Of a stretch of 7,097 bases of DNA, positions 1 through 4,890 are shown piece after piece. How positions within the stretch are numbered: the stretch's first letter is position 1; every line of letters begins with the position of its first letter. The notes below the pieces were generated by a model, which had not been told where the DNA came from, ran no database searches, and saw only the letters and a list, made by a program, of their open reading frames with translations. The position numbers and the translations under genes are program-made. The stretch is from Methanobacteriaceae archaeon (lineage in GTDB: Archaea; Methanobacteriota; Methanobacteria; Methanobacteriales; Methanobacteriaceae), in contig WOYJ01000154.1 of the NCBI GenBank assembly GCA_011620845.1, positions 1-7,097 of the forward strand. The letters are read 5' to 3'.

Positions 1-135
1 TAGGCCATATACACGCATACACCAAACGATCAGTCTACAAAAAAGCCTATCTAAAACGTACTTTTACTAGGACTACTAATATCCCACGGCCAAAACGAAA
101 TCCAAGAAATCTACAAGCTCGAAAAATTCACCTAA
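1..135 (+). pseudogene. Possible 3' remnant of an unidentified plus-strand gene
   Basis: The stretch is rich in A and C and poor in G on the plus strand, unlike the A/T-dominated DNA after it. The frame ending in TAA at 133-135 reads ISHGQNEIQEIYKLEKFT at its end, which has the look of a real, charged, helical C-terminus. That frame is closed by a TAA at 52-54. The frame starting at base 3 is open through the first part of the segment, with a basic Tyr/Lys/Arg-rich peptide (AYTKRSVYKKAYLKR). A real gene would therefore need a frameshift near base 55, which fits a decayed gene or a transposase remnant. The product is not recognised and the left part lies outside the window. Confidence is low because the evidence is composition and peptide character only. 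Confidence 0.2.
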
Positions 136-146
136 AACAGACACAC

Positions 147-166
147 TAAAAAATAAAATAAAAAAG
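147..166 (-). terminator. Oligo-T terminator of the DUF2795 gene
   Basis: Read on the minus strand, the sequence starting about 10 nt after the DUF2795 stop codon is CTTTTTTATTTTATTTTTTA. This is three T runs with no stem-loop in front. Archaeal RNA polymerase stops at such T-rich non-template tracts, so this is a plausible intrinsic terminator for the small gene. Confidence 0.5.
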
Positions 167-176
167 TATGCAAGTT

Positions 177-383
177 TTATCCTTTGTGCATTCTCCTTTC
201 TTTACCAAAGGCTTTACTCACATCTATAGGTGAATTAAATTGGTTTCCTGGAAGGTTTTTTAAGATATCGATGACGTTTCTATTGGCTTTGTTGTTCTGG
301 GCCTGTTGTACTAAATCATTCCTGTCTGCAGGAAAATCTATGCCTCGAATAGCGCGTTCTACATCTGCAGCTGTAACTGCCAT
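177..383 (-). CDS. DUF2795 domain-containing small protein
   Basis: This 68-residue soluble protein has no signal peptide or membrane segment. It matches my recollection of the DUF2795 pattern: an N-terminal helix (DVERAIRGI, residues 7-15), then FPADRNDLV (17-25), a polar helix rich in Asn and Gln (26-36), and the end motif LPGNQFNSPIDVSKAFG (44-60). The whole protein is about the domain's length. The family is small and helical with no established function; DNA binding or a stress role would be a guess. The ATG start is secure because an ideal ribosome binding site lies just before it. The gene appears monocistronic, with an oligo-T terminator after the stop and no gene on the same strand directly upstream. 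The C-terminal tail (KERRMHKG) is basic. Confidence 0.85.
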   Translation of the reverse strand: MAVTAADVERAIRGIDFPADRNDLVQQAQNNKANRNVIDILKNLPGNQFNSPIDVSKAFGKERRMHKG

Positions 384-386
384 TGT

Positions 387-396
387 ATCACCTCCT
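387..396 (-). promoter_or_regulatory. Ideal Shine-Dalgarno site of the DUF2795 gene
   Basis: On the minus strand the sequence is AGGAGGTGAT followed by three bases and ATG. It is a complete match to the anti-Shine-Dalgarno tail usual in methanogen 16S rRNA, and leaves 7 nt between GGAGG and the start codon. It fixes the start and suggests strong translation. Confidence 0.8.
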
Positions 397-410
397 CATA
401 AATTATTTTC

Positions 411-432
411 ATTTTAAATATTAATTATTAAG
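411..432 (-). promoter_or_regulatory. Candidate TATA region of the DUF2795 gene
   Basis: The minus strand reads TTAATAATTAATATTTAAAA, 28-49 nt before the ATG. The upstream half (TTAATAATTAATAT) would place transcription start about 25 nt downstream, just before the Shine-Dalgarno site. The box is AT-rich but not a clear consensus, and the exact element cannot be fixed by eye. Confidence 0.25.
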
Positions 433-449
433 AGAGAAAGGGTTGTTAG

Positions 450-570
450 GCCTATTTTTCTCCTTTATTCCTGGTTAAATCCCCCTTAATTTTCGTTTTA
501 TTACCTGTCTATTTCTCCTGTTATTCTTCAAATTTCCAAAATACATCTTATTTCGGCCTATTTCACCTTA
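450..570 (-). repeat. Three imperfect purine-rich repeats upstream of the DUF2795 gene
   Basis: On the minus strand three related boxes occur: GGTGAAATAGGC (557-568), GGAGAAATAGAC (507-518) and GGAGAAAAATAGGC (450-463). They are spaced about 50 and 57 bp apart. All lie on the sense strand of the DUF2795 gene, the nearest about 67 bp before its ATG. Each resembles a ribosome binding site, yet none is followed by a convincing reading frame. They could be regulator binding sites, remnants of repeated sequence, or chance in a strand-biased, pyrimidine-rich stretch. The rest of 418-644 holds no gene I can support. Confidence 0.3.
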
Positions 571-626
571 TTGTTATGTTTTCAGGAACATAAATAATCA
601 ACTGTTATTTTGGTGATGGAGTAATA

Positions 627-659
627 ATGTCAGGGCAACAGCAGTTAATTCCTTATTAA
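627..659 (+). other. Ten-codon ORF with a good ribosome binding site
   Basis: GGTGAT (612-617) runs into GGAG (618-621), and five bases later an ATG opens a frame encoding MSGQQQLIPY before TAA. The ribosome binding site is better than chance would usually give, but the peptide is very short and no other frame continues it. It could be a leader peptide, the surviving start of a lost gene, or coincidence. Confidence 0.15.
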
Positions 660-860
660 ATCCTTTAATTTTTCCCAGAAAATCAGATCCTTAAATATAT
701 TCACTAAGATGAGGATTTCATAAATTCTTATGCCTCTTAATATTAGCATAAGTATCATATATAGAATTGGGCAATAAATTAATGCTAAAACAACGTTTAC
801 AATGCCCTGAGGCTTTAGCAACCATAAAATAAGCCCTGTGTTGCAGGAGGTGTTATGCAT
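645..860 (-). pseudogene. Hydrophobic ORF, possible 3' part of a frameshifted membrane-protein gene
   Basis: From an ATG at 858-860 this frame encodes 71 residues. It is open further upstream to a TTG at 885-887, directly after a stop. The peptide is strongly hydrophobic: GLILWLL, then a long segment from GIVNVVLALIYCPILYMIL into MLILRG, then IYEILILVNIFKDLIF. It ends in a charged helix, WEKLKDLIRN. This would be two or three membrane helices. No ribosome binding site precedes either start. The 40-residue ORF upstream (866-988) is in another frame, overlaps the open part of this one, and also ends in a membrane helix. One frameshift would join them into a small membrane protein of about 110 residues. 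I do not recognise the family. AT-rich noncoding DNA can also give hydrophobic peptides by chance. Confidence 0.25.
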
Positions 861-865
861 TGACG

Positions 866-988
866 TTACAAATAAATGGGTCTCCAATTAAATATCCCTA
901 TAATCAATCCTATTATAGAACCGGCTATTATGGAGAAACGTCTTCCGAAGTGCCTAAATCTTACTCCATTCACATTCATGTCCATCAT
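866..988 (-). CDS. Hypothetical 40-residue single-helix membrane peptide
   Basis: The frame opens with ATG ATG GAC ATG and encodes 40 residues. A basic N-terminus (RFRHFGRRF, residues 10-18) is followed by a glycine-containing hydrophobic helix (SIIAGSIIGLIIGIF, 19-33) and a short NWRPIYL tail. Basic residues followed by one membrane helix is a believable small-membrane-protein layout and is less random-looking than the flanking DNA. There is no Shine-Dalgarno site. A TATA-like AATATAAGTG sits about 25 nt before the ATG (around 1005-1014), so a leaderless transcript is possible. The gene would be divergent from the PfpI-type gene. It may instead be the 5' part of a frameshifted gene continuing into 645-860. 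Confidence 0.3.
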   Translation of the reverse strand: MMDMNVNGVRFRHFGRRFSIIAGSIIGLIIGIFNWRPIYL

Positions 989-993
989 GAATG
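973..993. repeat. Perfect 8-bp inverted repeat in the divergent intergenic region
   Basis: CATTCATG and CATGAATG flank a 5-base loop (TCCAT), all eight positions pairing. On the minus strand the element covers the three clustered ATG codons of the 40-residue ORF. It could be an operator for the divergent pair or an RNA hairpin hiding the start codons. Confidence 0.45.
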
Positions 994-1041
994 CGTCTTA
1001 TAACACTTATATTCGCATTTAGATTATTATATTGTATTTTG

Positions 1042-1057
1042 ATCATTATATTTTTTA
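1042..1057 (+). promoter_or_regulatory. Candidate TATA box of the PfpI-family gene
   Basis: The plus strand reads ATCATTATATTTTTTA here, the best TATA-like stretch upstream of the gene. A start about 25 nt downstream would give a leader of roughly 65-70 nt. A second AT-rich stretch (TAAATTAAAAT, 1071-1081) would give a shorter leader. Neither can be preferred firmly. Confidence 0.25.
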
Positions 1058-1131
1058 GTGTGCAGTCAGATAAATTAAAATGAAATAAGGTGAGGTAATT
1101 CAGTATTTCAGAATACACATCAATTAAAAGT

Positions 1132-1138
1132 AGGTGAT
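1132..1138 (+). promoter_or_regulatory. Shine-Dalgarno site that decides the TTG start of the PfpI-family gene
   Basis: AGGTGAT lies four bases before TTG at 1143-1145. The same AGGTGAT core stands three bases before the ATG of the DUF2795 gene. The GTG at 1134-1136 is inside this site, so it is a poor start choice. Confidence 0.65.
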
Positions 1139-1142
1139 TTTT

Positions 1143-1649
1143 TTGGCAAAAATTGGAGTGATGATAGATAATATGTTTGAAGATGTGGAATACACCAGCC
1201 CAGTTAAAGCATTTAAGGATGCAGGACATCAAATAATTAACTTAGGAATAAAAAAAGGTACAGTTAAGGGTAAAAAAGGCAAAGCATCTGCACAGATAGA
1301 TGAAAGAATACGGGAAAGTGATTACAACTACTTCGATGCTATTTTTATCCCCGGAGGATGCTCCCCCGATAATCTTCGAGGACATCCAGAAGCGGTTGAA
1401 TTTATACAAAACTTTTTCAACACAAATAAACCTGTGTTTGCCATATGTCATGCCCCTCAATTGTTGATAACTGCCCAATTAATTGAGGGAAAAAAGATCA
1501 CAGGATGGAAATCAATTGTCCAGGATATAAAAAATGCAGGGGCCCAATTCCTGGATCAGGAAGTGGTGGAGGATGGAAACCTTATCTCCAGCAGGTCTCC
1601 GGATGATATACCTGCATTCATTTCAGCCTGCATTAAAAAATTAGAATAG
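1143..1649 (+). CDS. DJ-1/PfpI family protein (YhbO-like)
   Basis: This 168-residue cytoplasmic protein covers the full PfpI/YhbO domain. From the TTG start it reads MAKIGVMIDNMFEDVEYTSP, with the conserved Glu near residue 16 in the FEDVE motif. The elbow motif IFIPGGCSPDNLRG (67-80) follows, then the nucleophile elbow FAICHAPQLL (99-108) with Cys102 and His103. The C-terminal half has the usual KNAGAQFLDQEVV and SSRSPDDIPAF motifs. Asp76 sits where Pyrococcus PfpI has its catalytic Glu, as I recall for YhbO-type members. Relatives are described as intracellular proteases, glyoxalases or deglycases acting on glyoxal-modified molecules; which applies here cannot be told. An extended start at 1134 (GTG) is possible, but the ribosome binding site favours TTG. 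The gene stands alone on the plus strand and converges on the CheB-CheR gene. Confidence 0.9.
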   Translation: MAKIGVMIDNMFEDVEYTSPVKAFKDAGHQIINLGIKKGTVKGKKGKASAQIDERIRESDYNYFDAIFIPGGCSPDNLRGHPEAVEFIQNFFNTNKPVFAICHAPQLLITAQLIEGKKITGWKSIVQDIKNAGAQFLDQEVVEDGNLISSRSPDDIPAFISACIKKLE

Positions 1650-1650
1650 A

Positions 1651-1682
1651 GATTCAATGAATTTCATAAATTTAAATGAATC
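1651..1682. terminator. Hairpin between convergent genes, candidate bidirectional terminator
   Basis: Directly after the PfpI-family stop codon, GATTCA (1651-1656) pairs with TGAATC (1677-1682). An inner stem, TGAATTT (1658-1664) with AAATTTA (1668-1674), closes a three-base loop. The inner stem includes one G-T pair, and the two stems are separated by a small internal loop. On the minus strand the hairpin is followed by a T6 run (1635-1640), so it might also end transcripts coming from the CheB-CheR gene. On the plus strand the following DNA is AT-rich without a long T run. Confidence 0.4.
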
Positions 1683-1774
1683 TCACCCTTGATATGAAAA
1701 GGATTTAATTTTAAATTTACTGGTACTACTCCAGAATATTAGTAGCTATTGTCTTCATGTTACAATGCTGGTAG

Positions 1775-4741
1775 CTATTCCCCTCCAGGGTTACAGTTAT
1801 CCACGTCTATGGTAAGTAGAATCATCTCTTTTTCTACTTCCCCTTCATAGGACTTACGGCCGCTTATGCAGATTTTTTTCTGTCCATAATCCACAAATTT
1901 GTAACTGAGCCCAAATTTATTGAAGGCATACTCTTCCTTTAAAGTTTTCTCTAAAAGATTTTTCAGGTTTCGATCGTTCCACTTGCCGTTATCGATTTCA
2001 AATATATGTTTACCTTCAGTATCCCCGGGATTTAACTTAAATACTTCATAAAAGGGTTTATTACCTGAGAAAACTTTTAAATCCTGATCCAATACTAAAA
2101 TCGGCTCTTTAATTGTATTTATTAAGCTTTCAGCATATTTAAGGGCTTCTTTGATCTTCTCTTCTGCGGCCATTCTCTGGTTGACATTCACGAAGGTAAC
2201 TATCACTCCATCGATAACGTCCTGAGAAGTTCTGTACGGTAATATTCGCATGAGGTACCAGTCATCATCCTTGCTTTGTACTTCCTGTTCTTTTAAAACC
2301 AGTTTGTCCAGCACTCTTTTAATATCAGCTTCCATATCCTTGTATTTGATGTTGGTAACGATATCACCTATGGGACGGCCCACATCAGATTTCCTAATTT
2401 TTATCAGGTTACTGGCTTCTGGGGTGAAGTTCCTGATGTTCATCTCTTTATCCAGAAATATGGTGGCGATTTCAGTACTGTTGAACAGGTTTTTCATATC
2501 GTCGTTGGCCCGGGTAAGTTCATCTATCTTGATTTGAAGTTCTGAATTGACGGTAGCCAGTTCCTCATTGATAGACTGCATTTCCTCTTTCGATGTCTCC
2601 AATTCCTCATTGGTGCTCTGTGATTCTTCGTTCATGGATTGCAATTCTTCATTGGCCGCTTTAAGTTCTTCGTAGGATGTTTCCATTTCTTCAATGGTGA
2701 CGTTGAGACGTTCTTTTAGTTCTCTCAGTTCCTGTTCCAGTTCAACGATACGGTTATCTTTCTCTGCTGTATTTAAATCTATTTTAATTTTTCTTTTATC
2801 ATCTTTTTTAATTAAAACATCCTCAAAGGATACGATAAATAAATTACGCATGATTTCAGGTTCTTGAAGTGGTTTTACAGTTATATTTATTATTTTATCA
2901 TCACCATTGGAAGATATTTTCAATCCTTCCATAACCACGTCCTTCGTTTTACTGGCTGCGTTTTGAATAGCTGACCTTATTTTAAAACCGGTATTATCCT
3001 TAGCCATATCAAAAATATTTAAACGAGCCCTTCCAGGGGCGGGTTCTAAATATTTGCCTATTTTTCCATGTATATATAGGATTTCTCCCTGATCATTGAT
3101 TATAACCGATGGTGGAGCATATAAATCCAGTAATTTTTTAACAGCTAGATTGGTTAGATCTATTTTTTCTATATCAAAATGTTCAGATTTTGCAGTTCTC
3201 TCACCATATGGAGTAAATTTAATGGGGGATTCAACCATTCTCCATGGTAGGGGATGGGATAGACTGGATTTGAAGATTTTCCATTTTTTATCCACCACAT
3301 CAAAGGATTCAATGGAGTCTCCAATACTTTCTGAAGGCCCTAAAAATAATATTCCTCCCTTATTCAGGGCATAGTTAAAAATAGATAGCAACATCTTTTG
3401 CGCATCAGATTTCAGGTAAATTAAAAGATTTCTACAGGATATTATGTCCAGTTTAGCAAAGGGAGGGTCCTTTAAGACGTTATGTACAGCAAAAACTGCC
3501 ATTTCTCTTATTTCATTTTTAACCTGAAATTTACCTTCCTTTTTTATGAAAAACTTTCTCAGGCGATTTTGATTGACGTCCACATTTATATTTTTTGGAT
3601 AGGTTCCTTTTCGCGCGCTAGTAATGGCATCTTCATCGATATCAGTACCGAAGATCTGTATTTCAAAGTATTTTCCCATGGATGCCATGACTTCCCTTAA
3701 AATTATGGCCAGGGAATAAACCTCTTCACCACTTGAACAACCCGGCACCCATAATCGAATGGTGTCACCTTCTTTTTTACTGGCCATAAGTTCTGGAATG
3801 GCCTTGGTTTTAATAACGTTGAAGGCTTCCGGGTCACGGAAGAAACTGGTAACGTTGATGAGAAGTTCCTGAAAAAGATGTTCTACTTCCTGGGGGTTTC
3901 GATGTAAATAATGGATGTATTCTTTCAGGTTATCTATCTGGTGTAAATTAGCTCTTTTACCGATCCTACGGTACATTGTACTTTCTTTATATGTTGAAAA
4001 ATCATGTCCGGTATGGTTTCTAATTATACGGAATATGGTCTGCAGGTCTTCTTCATTATTTTTATCATCCGTTATCAGTTTTTGCATGATCTTACGGGAG
4101 GTTTTAACATAGGATATTAATTTAGTGGGTATTTTTTCTGGTGGAAGAACAAAATCAACCAAACCCGTATTTATCACGCTGATGGGCATGCCATCCGATT
4201 CTGCACTTTCCGGGTCCTGTGCAATAACCATCCCTCCTTCCAATTTAATGGACTTGGCCCCGGTGGTTCCGTCTGCACCAAATCCCGAGAGAATAATAGC
4301 GATTGAATTATCTTTTTTATCATCGGCCAGGCTTTCCAGGAATGTGTTAATGGGCATCTTTAGGCCGTGGGGTTCTTTGATTTCGGATAGATGTAACAAG
4401 CCGTGTGAAATTCCCATATATTTATTGGGCGGTATAACGTACACATGGTTAGGTTTTACTTCCATACCATCTTTTACCTGAATAACATCCATGGGCGTAT
4501 ATTTACTTAATAATTCAACCAGTGAACTTTCATGAGTCGGATCCAGATGCTGTACTAACACGAACCCTAAACCAGAATCTTTGGGCATATAAGAAAAGAA
4601 TTTTTTGAGTGCATCCAATCCACCAGCAGAAGCACCAATTCCTACGATATGGAAACTCCCATTTCTGGATGCGGTTTTATCCTTTTTTTTATAATCAACT
4701 TCTGGTATGGGTTTCTCTTTACTTTCTTCTTTTTGTGCCAT
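1775..4741 (-). CDS. CheB-CheR-PAS fusion protein without receiver or kinase domain
   Basis: The 988-residue soluble protein joins a methylesterase and a methyltransferase to sensory domains. After a charged N-terminus comes a CheB domain (about 30-215) with Ser38 in GIGASAGG, His65 in QHLDPTH and Asp157 in GFGADG, a complete catalytic triad. A CheR domain (about 230-490) has the Arg-rich STMYRRIGKR helix, LLINVTSFFRDPEAF, the SAM-binding VPGCSSGEEVYS (332-343), GTDIDEDAI (365-373) and CRNLLIYL (436-443). A PAS-like segment (about 535-645) leads into a ten-heptad coiled coil (682-751), then a second PAS (about 752-855) and a third (about 868-980). It stops at NCNPGGE, where many relatives, as I recall, continue into a histidine kinase. 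CheB normally removes and CheR adds methyl groups on chemoreceptor glutamates; no receptor is encoded here. The ribosome binding site is weak (GGG at 4749-4751), which fits co-expression with the upstream kinase. Confidence 0.92.
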   Translation of the reverse strand: MAQKEESKEKPIPEVDYKKKDKTASRNGSFHIVGIGASAGGLDALKKFFSYMPKDSGLGFVLVQHLDPTHESSLVELLSKYTPMDVIQVKDGMEVKPNHVYVIPPNKYMGISHGLLHLSEIKEPHGLKMPINTFLESLADDKKDNSIAIILSGFGADGTTGAKSIKLEGGMVIAQDPESAESDGMPISVINTGLVDFVLPPEKIPTKLISYVKTSRKIMQKLITDDKNNEEDLQTIFRIIRNHTGHDFSTYKESTMYRRIGKRANLHQIDNLKEYIHYLHRNPQEVEHLFQELLINVTSFFRDPEAFNVIKTKAIPELMASKKEGDTIRLWVPGCSSGEEVYSLAIILREVMASMGKYFEIQIFGTDIDEDAITSARKGTYPKNINVDVNQNRLRKFFIKKEGKFQVKNEIREMAVFAVHNVLKDPPFAKLDIISCRNLLIYLKSDAQKMLLSIFNYALNKGGILFLGPSESIGDSIESFDVVDKKWKIFKSSLSHPLPWRMVESPIKFTPYGERTAKSEHFDIEKIDLTNLAVKKLLDLYAPPSVIINDQGEILYIHGKIGKYLEPAPGRARLNIFDMAKDNTGFKIRSAIQNAASKTKDVVMEGLKISSNGDDKIINITVKPLQEPEIMRNLFIVSFEDVLIKKDDKRKIKIDLNTAEKDNRIVELEQELRELKERLNVTIEEMETSYEELKAANEELQSMNEESQSTNEELETSKEEMQSINEELATVNSELQIKIDELTRANDDMKNLFNSTEIATIFLDKEMNIRNFTPEASNLIKIRKSDVGRPIGDIVTNIKYKDMEADIKRVLDKLVLKEQEVQSKDDDWYLMRILPYRTSQDVIDGVIVTFVNVNQRMAAEEKIKEALKYAESLINTIKEPILVLDQDLKVFSGNKPFYEVFKLNPGDTEGKHIFEIDNGKWNDRNLKNLLEKTLKEEYAFNKFGLSYKFVDYGQKKICISGRKSYEGEVEKEMILLTIDVDNCNPGGE
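2489..2698 (-). repeat. Ten 7-residue (21-bp) coiled-coil repeats inside the CheB-CheR gene
   Basis: Residues 682-751 divide into ten unbroken heptads: TIEEMET, SYEELKA, ANEELQS, MNEESQS, TNEELET, SKEEMQS, INEELAT, VNSELQI, KIDELTR, ANDDMKN. The xNEELxS theme gives a 21-bp periodicity in the DNA. The segment should form a continuous parallel coiled coil between the first and second PAS domains and is a hallmark of this fusion family. Confidence 0.85.
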
Positions 4742-4845
4742 GCTAAAACCCTTTTTTTTAAATATTTAGAAAATGAACATTGATAGAAACTTTGTTCGTT
4801 CGAATATAGATAATTATCCCTGAATTATTTTTAAAACGATTGAAT
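4742..4845 (-). promoter_or_regulatory. Possible promoter region before the CheB-CheR gene
   Basis: The gap between the kinase and the CheB-CheR gene is AT-rich on the coding strand. It contains a palindromic TAAATATTTA (4759-4768) only about 22 nt before the ATG, too close for a normal leader. Farther up it holds other AT-rich stretches such as TTTTAAAAATAATT and a TTCGAACGAA box (4793-4802). A separate promoter is possible but no box is convincing. Confidence 0.2.
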
Positions 4846-4864
4846 ATAAAAAATATTTGATATT
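4846..4864 (-). terminator. Candidate terminator after the histidine kinase gene
   Basis: About 26 nt after the kinase stop codon the minus strand forms AATAT-CAA-ATATT, a 5-bp stem, running into a T6 tract. This could end or attenuate transcription between the kinase and the CheB-CheR gene. The stem is only A-T pairs, so the T run is the stronger part of the signal. Confidence 0.4.
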
Positions 4865-4890
4865 AATCCCCCAAAGGTAATTCTACTCTA

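Noticed and set aside
184..417. 77-residue plus-strand frame opposite the DUF2795 gene
   Set aside because: The minus-strand DUF2795 gene has a recognisable family pattern and an ideal ribosome binding site, so this frame is its shadow.
418..1142. CRISPR array or tRNA gene in the long low-coding stretch
   Set aside because: There are no regularly spaced identical repeats, and no cloverleaf-type sequence with the conserved TTCGA arm was seen on either strand.
954..1232. 92-residue minus-strand frame overlapping the PfpI-family start
   Set aside because: Its upstream part is antisense to conserved PfpI coding sequence, and the peptide has no family features; the 40-residue frame in the same area is more plausible.
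4125..4481. 118-residue plus-strand frame opposite the CheB domain
   Set aside because: It is antisense to conserved CheB sequence and has no recognisable domain.
1775..4741. Reading the CheB-CheR gene as part of a chemotaxis operon
   Set aside because: No CheA, CheW, CheY, receptor or archaellum gene is nearby, and CheB-CheR-PAS fusions are often found outside chemotaxis clusters.
4793..4802. TTCGTTCGAA box as an operator before the CheB-CheR gene
   Set aside because: Only the central TTCGAA is a true palindrome, it occurs once, and short palindromes of this size are expected by chance.
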